Source of the DNA: Sphingobacterium sp.
GTDB taxonomy: Bacteria; Bacteroidota; Bacteroidia; Sphingobacteriales; Sphingobacteriaceae
Length of the DNA stretch: 64,000 nt
Reading direction: 5' to 3'
Assembly: GCA_031253985.1 (NCBI GenBank)
Contig: JAIRVH010000214.1
Location: forward strand, 47,055-111,054
Positions 30,911-40,367 of this stretch are shown here, piece by piece (the stretch's first letter is position 1; the number at the start of each line of letters is the position of its first letter). The notes under the pieces were generated by a model. The model was given only the letters and a program-made list of their open reading frames with translations, was not told where the DNA came from and did not search any database. Position numbers and translations under genes: made by a program.

Positions 30911-32203
30911 TCTTTCCATTTCTTCTGCCATCATAAAAGCCTTATCTTCATTGGTGGCTCTTATGTACTTTAAAAAACTAGCCTCCGTCTTATGGCCGGT
31001 AACCGCCATAATCAAAAGAGTAGGAACCCTAAGTTTGAACATAATTGTCGCATAGGTCCTCCGAGCAGTATGGGAACTAATTTTTGTAAATAGCTCTACT
31101 TCATATTTTTTAATTGTCCCCTTTTTCGAATCACTTGTTTCAATCATCGAATTAAACTTTGCTATTTTCATGATCTCCCTAACAGCGACATTATAATCAT
31201 GAAGTTTGATTTTTAGTGTTGGAAAGGAATTTCCATACTTCTCCAAAATTGGATGGATCTTTTTTGACACCGGAATCGTAACGCGACTCCCAGTTTTAAC
31301 CTGAGTCAGCCTAATAACATTATCCTCCAGCTTATCGATCGTTAAATTGGAAAGATCAGAAAACCTCAAAGCTGTATAACAACCTATTAAAAACATATCT
31401 CTTACCTGGTCTAAAATTGTATCATCAATTTTAAGTCTGTAAATTATATCTAACTGATCCAGCGTAAGGGCGACAGCGTGCGATTCGTAACTTGGAGATA
31501 CAAACTTATTTTCGGAATAATGCTTATCAAGATTAAACTTATCTTTTCTAGCCTCTTCCATTACCGCTTTTATATCTTTTATGACACCACCAAAAGTGCT
31601 TATCTGCATCTCCTGGACCTCGTAGCAAAATTTTTTATAACGATCATAAAAAGCATCGTTAATGTCTTCAAATTTTAGATCCTTTTTTTTGATGTATTTC
31701 AAGTACCGTTCTAGGGACGACAACAACGATTTTAATTTTCGAATATTAGCCTTGCTGTACATCCCGCCATCTTTAGGTTTTGTCTTTTCGCCCGATTTAC
31801 GTTGCGAGATCAGCAATTCCAAATAGTCGATAAATGTCGTATCGTCCTTAACGACCTCCGATCTCTTCGGCCGGTGAACAAGATCAAGATTTTCTTTAAA
31901 CTCCTTTACCGACATAGGTATCTTTGATGCTGCAATTAAATTGCGAAGCCTGGAAGCCTCTGTTGTCAATGCCGAAAGGCGATCATTATTTTCACCAAAG
32001 TTTGGAGCCTTTACGCTGATGGGATCTTTCCCTTTTTTAAGATAGTCAGCAACAAAATGTTTTTCATCTACCCTTATACCAGTTGAATATTCCACCCTTC
32101 CGTCCGGAATAGTAATATACATTCTTATAAGGCAATCTTTGATAATCGGATTCCCTTCCTTATCCTTTCTTTTCTCTAAATACAATTTTGGTGTGCTGCT
32201 CAT
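30899..32203 (-). CDS. Tyrosine integrase (Xer/XerD-like)
   Basis: A 434-residue integrase with N-terminal arm-binding and SAM-like domains (LYLEKRKDKEGN, ...KSLLSSLERYLKYIKKKDLKFEDINDAF) and a catalytic core: Arg in CYTALRFSDLSNL, Lys in the RLTQVKTGSRVTIP hairpin, His378 and Arg381 in SHTARRTYAT, His404 in VTGHKTEASF and Tyr413 in LKYIRA. All catalytic residues seem intact. It lies at the right end of the prophage, next to the likely attachment site. Confidence 0.95.
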   Translation of the reverse strand: MSSTPKLYLEKRKDKEGNPIIKDCLIRMYITIPDGRVEYSTGIRVDEKHFVADYLKKGKDPISVKAPNFGENNDRLSALTTEASRLRNLIAASKIPMSVKEFKENLDLVHRPKRSEVVKDDTTFIDYLELLISQRKSGEKTKPKDGGMYSKANIRKLKSLLSSLERYLKYIKKKDLKFEDINDAFYDRYKKFCYEVQEMQISTFGGVIKDIKAVMEEARKDKFNLDKHYSENKFVSPSYESHAVALTLDQLDIIYRLKIDDTILDQVRDMFLIGCYTALRFSDLSNLTIDKLEDNVIRLTQVKTGSRVTIPVSKKIHPILEKYGNSFPTLKIKLHDYNVAVREIMKIAKFNSMIETSDSKKGTIKKYEVELFTKISSHTARRTYATIMFKLRVPTLLIMAVTGHKTEASFLKYIRATNEDKAFMMAEEMERLGL

Positions 32204-32669
32204 ACCCTATCCGTGTTTGTGTGTAAATATAATAAATCACACACTAGACACACACAGATTTATTAACAACACACAGCATTACACACTACTGGTTTATTTA
32301 ACTTTCTTTATCTATTTATTATGAGGTTTGATTACAAAAAGTATGAAAAATAAAAAAGGGTCGTAGTGAGAAACACCCGACCCTACATCTACCTATGAAA
32401 AACATGCCCTTGGGAGGGGCTTAACAAAAGTACATCTAGTTTTTAATTTACGAAAACATTATATGCATTACTACACATTTGTGTATATAAAATACCAAAA
32501 AAACAACCTTTTCCAGACTTTTACTCATTGATCTTCCCTTAAAAATCACTTTCATCTCATTTTTCAATTCGATATGTGACAAAATGAAATACAAAGAATT
32601 TCTTCAATTGAACATTTATTCTCATGAATAAAGTCTATTTTAGTACGGCAGTAGACAATTAATGAAGAC
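32204..32669. other. Intergenic region holding the prophage right end
   Basis: This 466-bp region lies between the integrase start and the ankyrin gene. It contains TG/CA-rich repeats near the integrase start (TGTGTGT ... ACACACA), possible integrase arm sites, and a hairpin GGGTCG...CGACCC at 32358-32383, preceded by an A-run. The attachment junction is expected here but cannot be located without the left end. Confidence 0.5.
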
Positions 32670-33320
32670 ATGAACCTTTCCATTTTAGAACAATATATTG
32701 AAGAAGGCAAAAGCCATGACATTGACCTCCTATTGATTGGAAATCCCGAACTTTTACAAGAAACAACAAGTCATGGAATTTCCCCGTTGTTATTAGCTTG
32801 CTATTACAACAAACCTCAAATCATACGGATACTTTTACAGCATACCAAATCTATGACTATCCATGAAGCCTGTGCAGCCGGATTAACCGCCTATCTCGAA
32901 GCGATTATCGTGCAAGCCCCAACCGTTGTTAATGAATGGTCATCACAGGGTTTTACACCATTGACCATTGCCGTGTATTTCAATAAAGTAGATATTGTTC
33001 GTCTTTTGTTATCAAAAAAAGTCAACCCAAATGCAGTAACTAAAAATGAACAACTTACGACAGCGCTACATATTGCCGCGTCAAACAACAATGAAGAGAT
33101 TGGAAAGCTCCTTATCGAAGCCAACGCAAATGTCAACGCCATTCAAGCGACCGGAGAAACTCCACTTCATTTTGCGGCTCAGCACGGTAACATCGATTTT
33201 ATTGTCGCCTTACTGGAAAATGGAGCTGATACCAGAATCGTCAATATTTCAGGGTTATCTCCAATTGATCTCGCATACGAAAAAGGTCATAGAGAGATTG
33301 CAGAGATTTTGAAGAATTAG
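32670..33320 (+). CDS. Ankyrin-repeat protein
   Basis: A 216-residue protein made of about six ankyrin repeats, e.g. HGISPLLLACYYNKPQIIRILLQH, QGFTPLTIAVYFNKVDIVRLLLS, TTALHIAASNNNEEIGKLLIE, TGETPLHFAAQHGNIDFIVALLE, SGLSPIDLAYEKGHREIAEIL. No signal peptide or membrane segment, so it is probably cytoplasmic and mediates protein contacts. It is the first clearly host gene right of the prophage. Confidence 0.9.
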   Translation: MNLSILEQYIEEGKSHDIDLLLIGNPELLQETTSHGISPLLLACYYNKPQIIRILLQHTKSMTIHEACAAGLTAYLEAIIVQAPTVVNEWSSQGFTPLTIAVYFNKVDIVRLLLSKKVNPNAVTKNEQLTTALHIAASNNNEEIGKLLIEANANVNAIQATGETPLHFAAQHGNIDFIVALLENGADTRIVNISGLSPIDLAYEKGHREIAEILKN

Positions 33321-34600
33321 TTTCTTTTCAAAATTTCGCATCCAATCCGGCAATAAAGGCAGCGTTTCCTATCACAATAGAATCTCTTCAACTGCAAAAT
33401 CGCTTGACTTTGCAATGCATTTTGCACAGGCCAATCACATTGAGCAAACTGCCGCACAACAACATTCTTTTCCGCAGGCATCTCCTCCAAAAGCTCTAAT
33501 GCTTTATCTATATAGGTCTGAATACCGAAATATTTACCATATGAAAAAAGAAATACAACAATAACGTTGATCACCAGGACATCAACCGTATCTTTTCCCA
33601 ACCGTACCGATTTTTTCACCCCGGATTTTGTGCCGAATGAAAAATGTGATACCCAATACTCGCTTAACGAATCTATCTTGAACAATTTTCTAGCTGCCTC
33701 CAAATCGTCGAGCGCCAAAATCTTAGAGACACCAAGCTCATTCCTACTGAACAAAACGGCTAATTGAGCAATCCGCCGCTCAGGAAAACTATAAGGTCTC
33801 ATTCTCAACTTTTTCCAAATTCCATATACAGATTCCAAATCGTGAATATGTTTTTGGTACTTAAATTCGTCCGCTAACTGCTTGGCATAGTCACTTTCTT
33901 TCTGTTGTTTCAGCAAACCACTGATTCCAAAGAAAATAGCTTCTATTTTAAACAGATTTGAGCGATATTTCTGTAGAATACTCAAAGGTAATTTTTCTCC
34001 AAGCTCCTGGAACGTATCAGCATTAACTTTTAATCCCATACACCTGCACATCCATATCCAAAAAGTTTTTTCCCAATCCGCATCAAAGTGGTTTAAAATA
34101 ACCATGACCTGTTGAACTTTTATTTCCAGCCGTTCAATAGACAAAGTATTCAACCACATTGATTTCTTTAAAACATCAATAGAGCCAAGCTGAGATCTAC
34201 AAGGGATCCAGCTTTTAGTATTCATCATAGTTGAATATCTCTCCAATAAAAGCTGATCCACATATTCTGAAAGCACAATTGTCGGGATAGCTGTCCCATC
34301 ACTTCGGTAGATGACTTTATCATTCTTCCAGACCACATGCAAGATGACGTTATTATAAGCATCATCTTGCTGGTGACAATGCCGATCCCAATCAGATGAT
34401 TGAATATGCATCTCCACATGACCAAACCAATCATTACCTTTATACCTAATATGGGACATTAAAAAATCGGGACCGGAATCTGTATTATATTGTCCCACAT
34501 GAACAACGACCAAGGATTCTCCATCAACAGAACTCAATCCATTTGCACGGAATAGCCGAAGTTTCCAGATAAACTGCATTAAGTTTTCTGTAACTAACAT
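33317..34600 (-). CDS. DUF2851 family protein
   Basis: A 427-residue protein with the DUF2851 opening: LMQFIWKLRLFRANGLSS, QYNTDSGPDFLMSHIRYKGNDWFGHVEMHIQSSDWDRHCH, VILHVVWKNDKVIYRSDG. DUF2851 is specific to Bacteroidota and contains RecB-like or restriction-fold features in some analyses, with function unknown. It overlaps the ankyrin gene end by 4 bp (convergent) and ends with a Cys-rich tail (CDRKRCLYCRIGCEI). Confidence 0.9.
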   Translation of the reverse strand: MLVTENLMQFIWKLRLFRANGLSSVDGESLVVVHVGQYNTDSGPDFLMSHIRYKGNDWFGHVEMHIQSSDWDRHCHQQDDAYNNVILHVVWKNDKVIYRSDGTAIPTIVLSEYVDQLLLERYSTMMNTKSWIPCRSQLGSIDVLKKSMWLNTLSIERLEIKVQQVMVILNHFDADWEKTFWIWMCRCMGLKVNADTFQELGEKLPLSILQKYRSNLFKIEAIFFGISGLLKQQKESDYAKQLADEFKYQKHIHDLESVYGIWKKLRMRPYSFPERRIAQLAVLFSRNELGVSKILALDDLEAARKLFKIDSLSEYWVSHFSFGTKSGVKKSVRLGKDTVDVLVINVIVVFLFSYGKYFGIQTYIDKALELLEEMPAEKNVVVRQFAQCDWPVQNALQSQAILQLKRFYCDRKRCLYCRIGCEILKRN

Positions 34601-34669
34601 AATTGTAATTTAAGAATTAAACTAACCGGCTATGGCTTATAATTAATTAAATATACAATTTTATCATTA

Positions 34670-35713
34670 CTATTTCATATAGATCTTTAAAAGATCATTG
34701 GAAACCAATTTACTTTCTATAATTTGCCCATTGAATCGCGGAGCCACAACTCCATCAAACAGCTTGATTTCACATTCGAACACTCTTGCCTCATCCCAAA
34801 GTCCCGCATCGATAAACATTTGTAGGGTTGCCCCGCCCCCTTCGATGATTATTGACTGAACATCCATTAAATAAAGTTGATAAAGGATATTCTGCGGCAA
34901 ATACAAACCATAATTCTCAAGCTCAATATACTTAACGTTTTCCTTCCATTCTGTCTTTTTAGCATTAAACACAATCGTATCTGCTTGTCCATTGAGAATA
35001 TTGGAATCTGGCGGAATAGCCAGATCCCTATCTAAAAGAATCCGTAATGGGTTTTTACCCTGCCAGTGTCTTACAGTCAGACTGGGATTATCGACAACTG
35101 CTGTTTTCGTACCAACCAAGATCGCATCTTCCTCCGCTCTCCAACGGTGAACGAGCTGCTGGCTAGCAGCGTTACTTAACCAGATCTGTTTATTTTCCTG
35201 ACCAATAAAACCATCCTTAGACTGTGCCCATTTCAAAATAACATAGGGGCGAAATTGGCCAATGCGTGTAAAAAAACGGCGATTGAGCCATACGGCTTCA
35301 TTTTCCAACAAACCAATTTCAACTTCAATACCCGCTGCCCGTAATATCTCCACTCCTTTGCCATTGACCTTCGCAAAAGGATCCAAACAAGCTATATAGA
35401 CTTTCGACGGTTTCAAATCCGCAATCATATTGGCGCATGGCGGTGTCTTTCCAAAATGTGCGCAGGGTTCAAGGCTAACATAAAAAGTACTTTCCCCAAG
35501 GACCTTCTTTGCGTCTTCACCATACCATTGTATAACCTGCTGCACAGCGTTAACCTCTGCATGCGGTCCACCATAGGGAGAGGTATATCCTTCACCGATA
35601 ATTTTACCGTCAAATACTATCACCGCCCCGACCATTGGGTTGGGACTCACGGAACCCGCACCCATTTGAGCAAGTTCCAAACAACGATGCATATATTGCC
35701 TGTGCATATCCAT
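34670..35713 (-). CDS. ribD: Bifunctional riboflavin deaminase/reductase RibD
   Basis: Started at ATG 35713 (MDMHRQYMHRCLELAQ). Residues ~1-145 form the zinc deaminase: PNPMVGAVIVFDGK, the HAEVNA motif (His/Glu), and PCAHFGKTPPCAN (two Cys). Residues ~150-345 form the reductase with RAEEDAILVGTKTAVVDNPSLTVR and the strand IIIEGGG. It carries out two steps of riboflavin synthesis. Divergent from prmC, with only 35 bp between the starts. Confidence 0.95.
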   Translation of the reverse strand: MDMHRQYMHRCLELAQMGAGSVSPNPMVGAVIVFDGKIIGEGYTSPYGGPHAEVNAVQQVIQWYGEDAKKVLGESTFYVSLEPCAHFGKTPPCANMIADLKPSKVYIACLDPFAKVNGKGVEILRAAGIEVEIGLLENEAVWLNRRFFTRIGQFRPYVILKWAQSKDGFIGQENKQIWLSNAASQQLVHRWRAEEDAILVGTKTAVVDNPSLTVRHWQGKNPLRILLDRDLAIPPDSNILNGQADTIVFNAKKTEWKENVKYIELENYGLYLPQNILYQLYLMDVQSIIIEGGGATLQMFIDAGLWDEARVFECEIKLFDGVVAPRFNGQIIESKLVSNDLLKIYMK

Positions 35714-35747
35714 AGATACAAATCTATGAAAATCGTACCTTTGACAC

Positions 35748-36611
35748 ATGAAAATACTTCAAGATTACGAATTATTATTTCAACATGAGCTCCAGACGTT
35801 ATACGATAACGATGAAATAAAAGCAATATTCTTCGTAGTTATTGCCGAAACATTTGGATTAACTAGAGCCAGTTATCAGTTTAGGAAAACAGATAGCGTA
35901 AGCGAAACGGATAGTGCGGACATAGGTAGGATCCTTCAGGATTTAAAAAAGCATAGACCTATACAATATATATTCAATAAAGCGGATTTTTATGGCGAAG
36001 TTTTCCAAGTCAATGAATCGGTCCTAATTCCCCGGCAAGAAACTGAAGAACTTGTTGATCTGATTATTAGAAACCACAAATCTTCTCCAAATTTAAAAAT
36101 CATAGATATAGGAACTGGCTCGGGCTGCATTCCGATTACCCTGTCAAAGCATCTAAACGATGCATTAGTCACAACAGTAGATATCTCAAAGGAAGCTATA
36201 AAAACCGCACAGGAAAACGCTAAGAATTTTAAGACCTCAATTCAATTTATCAATGCAGATATATTCGAATGGGATTATATTTTTTCTGATCAACAATATG
36301 ACATCATCGTATCCAATCCCCCTTATATTACCCCTGGAGAAAAACAATATATGAGCCAAAATGTATTGGCTTATGAACCTGAACTTGCATTATTCATTGA
36401 AGAAAGCGCTCCGCTGATTTTTTATGACGTTATTTCATCTTTCGCAATGAAACATCTAGCGCCGAAAGGGGATCTTTACTTTGAAATCAATCAATACCTT
36501 GGTGCAGAAATGGAAGAGCTCATAAACAAAAAAGGATTTGAGCAAGTCAAACTTATAAAAGACATCAATGGTGCAGATCGAATAATTCATGCAAAGAAAA
36601 AAGCTCAATAA
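35748..36611 (+). CDS. prmC: Peptide chain release factor methyltransferase PrmC
   Basis: A 287-residue SAM methyltransferase with the PrmC signature: helical N-domain, RPIQYIFNKADFYGEVFQVNESVLIPRQETEELVD, SAM loop IIDIGTGSGCIPITLSK, and catalytic NPPY in IIVSNPPYITPGEKQ. It methylates the glutamine of the GGQ motif in release factors RF1 and RF2. Typical length and order for Bacteroidota. Confidence 0.96.
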   Translation: MKILQDYELLFQHELQTLYDNDEIKAIFFVVIAETFGLTRASYQFRKTDSVSETDSADIGRILQDLKKHRPIQYIFNKADFYGEVFQVNESVLIPRQETEELVDLIIRNHKSSPNLKIIDIGTGSGCIPITLSKHLNDALVTTVDISKEAIKTAQENAKNFKTSIQFINADIFEWDYIFSDQQYDIIVSNPPYITPGEKQYMSQNVLAYEPELALFIEESAPLIFYDVISSFAMKHLAPKGDLYFEINQYLGAEMEELINKKGFEQVKLIKDINGADRIIHAKKKAQ

Positions 36612-36726
36612 AAAATAATCCTTTTATTTACTAAGCAGTTAAGGCTTTTTCAGCAAAATTTACCCGTAATAATTTGGCGTATATTAAAAGAAATTCTACC
36701 TTTGCATCACTTTCAAAAACAGAAAG

Positions 36727-36799
36727 GATTCCGTAGCTCAGCTGGTAGAGCAATACACTTTTAATGTATGGGTCCTGGGTTCGAATCCCAGCGGGATCA
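36727..36799 (+). tRNA. tRNA-Lys (TTT)
   Basis: Complete cloverleaf: acceptor GATTCCG/CGGGATC, D arm GCTCAGCTGGTAGAGC, anticodon arm ATACA-CTTTTAA-TGTAT (anticodon TTT), T arm CTGGGTTCGAATCCCAG, discriminator A. CCA is not encoded. It lies between prmC and an integrase remnant, suggesting the tRNA was an integration target. Confidence 0.96.
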
Positions 36800-36813
36800 C
36801 AAAAGAAAATATC

Positions 36814-36867
36814 AAAAACCACTAAAACCCTGAAAATCAAATGATTTTCAGGGTTTTAGTGGTTTTT
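36814..36867 (+). terminator. Very long perfect palindrome after tRNA-Lys
   Basis: The arms run 36814-36839 and 36842-36867, with 26 bp of perfect pairing and a 2-nt centre (AAAAACCACTAAAACC / GGTTTTAGTGGTTTTT as outer parts). It is followed on the plus strand by TTTTTAG. It may act as a bidirectional terminator for the tRNA. Confidence 0.75.
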
Positions 36868-37049
36868 AGAGCTATCAATACATTCACCATTTCGCATAAA
36901 AAAAGTGCGTCATTAGGTGCGTCGTTCTTTACAGATTCCAAAACTCCCCTAACAAATAATAACACCTTGAATATAAAAATATTCAGGTTTTAAACATCTT
37001 GATTGGAACATACTGTAAAGCTAATTTTGTATCACTTAATGTTATCATT

Positions 37050-37409
37050 ATGAAAACGAATCTTAGCTTACTCTTCTTCCTGAAAAAGCCTAAAAACTAC
37101 AAAGATGGTGCTCCCCGCTTCATTTATCTGAGGATTACCGTGGACGGCCAGCGTGCGGAGTTATCCGCAGGCCGTGAGATCGAACCTGACCGATGGAACG
37201 CAAAGGCCGCAAAGGCTATCGGAACGAAAGAAGAAACAAAGACCTTAAACACCTTCCTCGATAAATTTAAGTCCGATATCAGTGCAGTGCACTCTCAAAT
37301 GGTTGCCGAAGGCGCAGAAATAACAGCCGAAAGGGTAAACCCCCGGTATACTTCTTTCAATCTCTCGGAAACGATTGTTGCCTGCCCAAACCGCCGCTGG
37401 CCAAACTAA
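37050..37409 (+). pseudogene. Truncated tyrosine integrase remnant
   Basis: From ATG 37050 the sequence MKTNLSLLFFLKKPKNYKDG, FIYLRITVDGQRAELSAGREIEPDRWNAKAAKA, TLNTFLDKFKSDISAVHSQMVAEGAEITAERV is the N-terminal arm and SAM-like part of a Bacteroidota conjugative-element integrase. After AERV the frame changes to unrelated residues and stops. Another frame downstream reads KPPLAKLNVEQKRNLLNLIQ, possibly a second mobile-gene fragment. The catalytic half is missing. This looks like the scar of an element that used tRNA-Lys. Confidence 0.8.
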
Positions 37410-37530
37410 ATGTCGAACAAAAGAGAAACTTATTGAATCTAATCCAGAGTGGTGATCCTATAACGTTAGTGGTAAGCACTTAGGCTATTTTAAGTAGTAT
37501 TCTTTTTCGCCTCTTTGTGCCACATATGGT

Positions 37531-38421
37531 TTAATCCGCTATCCCTCTTTTTCTCAACTTGACAAAATCTTTAGGGAGAAATCCTGTTTCTTTTTTAAAG
37601 AAAACGGTAAAATGTGAAGCTTCATTAAAACCCAAATCATAGACAATCTGTTTAATGTTATGCCCCGAAGTAATAAGTAGATTTTTGGCTTCTGAAATTA
37701 ATCTGTTTGAGATGATTTGCTTTGCTGATAAACCAAGCTGCGTTTTACAAAGGGTACTGAGATAACCTGGCTGAATACTGAGCTTATTGGCATAGAATGC
37801 TATGTTTCTGTTCCTTTTGAAATTCTCCTCTGCCAGTTGGATGAACCTGACAACTACGGGATGACTCGCTTCCACAAATCCGATGTCACGCACCTGCATA
37901 CACTTTGACTTTAATATCAGATAAATGGTCTTAAATCGGCTCAAAATAATATCTTCACTACCTTTAATTTCTGACTCCAAAAACTCTTTGATCTGTAAAA
38001 AATCGAAAAGCAATACATTGAATAGATGCTCAGTTATTTCAAAGGCTGAGATTGGCTCCAGCTTTCCGACAGAAATATTTGTAATTGAACTGATGGACTC
38101 GTATATCTCGGTCTTTACCATTAGATGATGGGCTATTGTGCCATCAAGTATATTGCAAGAGCCATATTGACCCGGAAAAACAACGAAGGCTTTTCTTTCC
38201 CAGATCGTATGGACAAAATTGTCAATCTGGATTTTTCCTGTGCCTTGCTGAAATAGAACAATACTAAAATATTCTGCCTTTTTAGGGACTTCGACCTTTA
38301 TTGGGCCTTGTATTAGGTTATAGAAGAAATCACTGGACAACTTTTCAGGGAATGCTTCTTCCTGTGGCTCATAATCGTAAAAATGATCTATTTTAAACGC
38401 CTTGTTTATGCTACTGTGCAT
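37531..38421 (-). CDS. AraC-family transcriptional regulator
   Basis: A 296-residue regulator. The N-terminal ~180 residues form a cupin-like ligand domain (TGKIQIDNFVHTIWERKAFVVFPG); the C-terminal part is the AraC HTH pair: RNIAFYANKLSIQPGYLSTLCKTQLGLSAKQIISNRLISEAKNLL and IKQIVYDLGFNEASHFTVFFKKETGFLPKDF. It is a transcription activator or repressor. A perfect inverted repeat lies 22 bp upstream of its start. It may control the C11-protease cassette next to it, or genes elsewhere. Confidence 0.93.
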   Translation of the reverse strand: MHSSINKAFKIDHFYDYEPQEEAFPEKLSSDFFYNLIQGPIKVEVPKKAEYFSIVLFQQGTGKIQIDNFVHTIWERKAFVVFPGQYGSCNILDGTIAHHLMVKTEIYESISSITNISVGKLEPISAFEITEHLFNVLLFDFLQIKEFLESEIKGSEDIILSRFKTIYLILKSKCMQVRDIGFVEASHPVVVRFIQLAEENFKRNRNIAFYANKLSIQPGYLSTLCKTQLGLSAKQIISNRLISEAKNLLITSGHNIKQIVYDLGFNEASHFTVFFKKETGFLPKDFVKLRKRGIAD

Positions 38422-38442
38422 GTACTTCCTTTTATAAATTAG

Positions 38443-38470
38443 TTATGTATCTCTATGAAGAGATACATAA
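38443..38470 (-). promoter_or_regulatory. Inverted repeat before the AraC gene
   Basis: Arms TTATGTATCTCT and AGAGATACATAA pair perfectly over 12 bp around ATGA. Its place 22 bp upstream of the AraC start suggests an operator. Confidence 0.55.
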
Positions 38471-38638
38471 GGACATGAAACTAATTTAACATTTATCCCA
38501 ATCAAATTTTGGGATTTTACTGGTAAAAGTTGTAACCCCCTGTCCTGTTTTAAATAAAATTTAAATACAGCAGAAAAAAGGGCCGCATTCAAAATGAGAC
38601 CCTCTAAAGGTTGCTATATCAAATAGCTCCAATGGCAG

Positions 38639-39208
38639 CTATTTTAACATGAAATTTACGCCAACAGTGTAAAAGCCTAAGCCGTCAATCCCATTGCCCG
38701 AAGAAATAAAATACTGATAGCCCAGGTTGGGGGATAAAGTGAATTTATTGCATAAGTTTATATGAAAGAGGTTTAAATCAGCATTAAAAACAAGGCTATG
38801 GTCTGATTTATTTAGTGGTTTTTGCAGACCTACATTAAAGTACATTTTATCGTTTTTAGCATCATACGGATTATCCGTGATCAAAGTAGCCAGATATTTT
38901 GGATAAATAGAAACCTCCCCACCCAAGCTAACAGCACTCTTTTTAATAAAATTCGTTCCGCCGAAGTGCGTATAGGACACGACCGGACTTAATGACAAAA
39001 GTTTATTTAGTGCAAAGCTTCTTCCTATCTGGACAGTGCTACTGTTCTTTGCCCAATTCTTCGTGTCTTTGCCATCCGCTATGCCATATTTATAAGTTAG
39101 GGAGTAATGGCTTCTGAATTCCGACAATTTTTCCTGTGCGTCTGCGTGCTGTATTCTGGTAATCAGAAGCAACAAAATTAAAGATAGCAATTTGTAACAG
39201 TTTTTCAT
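38639..39208 (-). CDS. Outer-membrane beta-barrel-like protein
   Basis: A 189-residue protein with a signal peptide (MKNCYKLLSLILLLLITRIQHADAQ). The rest is a series of short beta strands alternating with turns (SHYSLTYKYGIADGK, VQIGRSFALNKLLSLSPVVSYTHFGG, LGFYTVGVNFMLK), ending in an aromatic-hydrophobic strand as in outer-membrane barrels. It is the last gene of the lipoprotein-protease operon. Substrate and role unknown. Confidence 0.75.
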   Translation of the reverse strand: MKNCYKLLSLILLLLITRIQHADAQEKLSEFRSHYSLTYKYGIADGKDTKNWAKNSSTVQIGRSFALNKLLSLSPVVSYTHFGGTNFIKKSAVSLGGEVSIYPKYLATLITDNPYDAKNDKMYFNVGLQKPLNKSDHSLVFNADLNLFHINLCNKFTLSPNLGYQYFISSGNGIDGLGFYTVGVNFMLK

Positions 39209-39233
39209 ATTTCAGTTTTAGAGTGTAATTATA

Positions 39234-40367
39234 TTAAAAGAATGCAACATTCGCTTTTTGATACCAGGAGAGAGTTTTATAAAAAGACCTGAATTTCGGA
39301 TCAACCGGAACTGAAATACTCAAGCCTGAAAAGTCTTTAATAGGATTGTTTAAGAAATTGGGTGTAGCTGCTTTAAATAATATACACCGGTCCAATATTT
39401 CTGTTAGCTCCTTGGTTTCCTCTTTAGGGAAGTTTTTCTCGAAGAGATTTTTAAAATCAAAAAATTCAATAGGTATTTCTTTTAAAAAGTTAAAATCCTG
39501 GACAGCACGATCAATCTCTAAATCGTTATGCCGTCGAATTATACGACCGCTTTCAAGCGCAAGGTTGTCCAGTTCTTTTGTATCAACCAAAGATACAGTA
39601 CACGAACGTTCAAGTCCTTCTTTATTATTATAAAATTCATAGTATTCCCGACATATTTCCTTCAGATCATTGACATTCCCAAAAAGAAAAGGAACAATCT
39701 TATCGTAAGGAAAACTCGTATTGAGCACTTCTGCTTTTGAGGCGATTATATAGTCTGCTTTGTCTTTTAGTTCGTAAATAACCTCAATACTGGACATATA
39801 ACAAGCATCGAAAAGTAGATACGAAAGATTATCCGGGATCACATTTTTCAAGTCAGAAATATTCGTTTCCACACCCCTGTCATATCCAATCGACATCCTT
39901 AGCGCTTCCAAATTTGGAAGCCATGCTGTACCATGTGACCACATGACTAGAGCATATTCATCCGATGGCGATAATTTCTTCATGTCTTCCATCACTGACT
40001 TCATAAAAGTGGGATCGGATGCGTTTTGATATCCATAGGAAATCAGCGTATCACTTTTAATCATTCCTATTTCCTTGTCACTTTTGATCCTCAGGATATG
40101 GGAACTATAACGGTCTGTTTTTATGAAAACCAATAAATTTCCATACTTGGGCAGATAAGAACTCTCCATTTGGTCAATACTTTTCAATGCAGAATATTTC
40201 AGGTCATTATTTGCCGAAATATACACCAATACTGTTTTGGCTACCTGTTGTCCCGTGATTTCGGGGCTATCCCTTTTGCATCCGAAGAAAATGAAGGGAA
40301 CTATCCCCCATAGAAAAGTAATCCTACGGAGAATAGTTGGTAAACTATAGTTGGATTCCCTTACCAT
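39234..40367 (-). CDS. Clostripain-family (C11) cysteine protease lipoprotein
   Basis: Start placed at ATG 40367 (MVRESNYSLPTILRR), which overlaps the previous stop (ATGGTAA). A lipoprotein signal ends in FIFFGCK. The C11 catalytic domain shows VLVYISANNDLKYSA, the catalytic His in MWSHGTAW and catalytic Cys in LFDACYMSS. Clostripain-type enzymes cut after Arg or Lys and often process surface proteins in Bacteroidota. It is translationally coupled to the upstream lipoprotein gene, which carries a Lys-bounded peptide-like segment that might be its substrate. Confidence 0.9.
   Translation of the reverse strand: MVRESNYSLPTILRRITFLWGIVPFIFFGCKRDSPEITGQQVAKTVLVYISANNDLKYSALKSIDQMESSYLPKYGNLLVFIKTDRYSSHILRIKSDKEIGMIKSDTLISYGYQNASDPTFMKSVMEDMKKLSPSDEYALVMWSHGTAWLPNLEALRMSIGYDRGVETNISDLKNVIPDNLSYLLFDACYMSSIEVIYELKDKADYIIASKAEVLNTSFPYDKIVPFLFGNVNDLKEICREYYEFYNNKEGLERSCTVSLVDTKELDNLALESGRIIRRHNDLEIDRAVQDFNFLKEIPIEFFDFKNLFEKNFPKEETKELTEILDRCILFKAATPNFLNNPIKDFSGLSISVPVDPKFRSFYKTLSWYQKANVAFF

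Larger units (their letters stand above)
1..32400. mobile_element. Siphovirus-like prophage, left end outside the window
   Basis: A contiguous set of phage genes runs from a tape measure cut by the left edge to a tyrosine integrase ending at 32203. It includes capsid, tail, portal, terminase, recombination, replication and lysogeny modules, nearly all on the minus strand. The right boundary lies somewhere in 32204-32669, because the next gene (ankyrin protein at 32670) and all that follow look like host chromosome. The attachment core cannot be defined because the left junction is not visible. No tail sheath gene is seen and a long tape measure is present, which suggests a siphovirus. Confidence 0.93.

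Noticed and set aside
36727..36799. tRNA-Lys as the attachment site of the visible prophage
   Set aside because: The prophage integrase ends at 32203 and five clear host genes/features lie between; the integrase remnant at 37050 fits the tRNA better.
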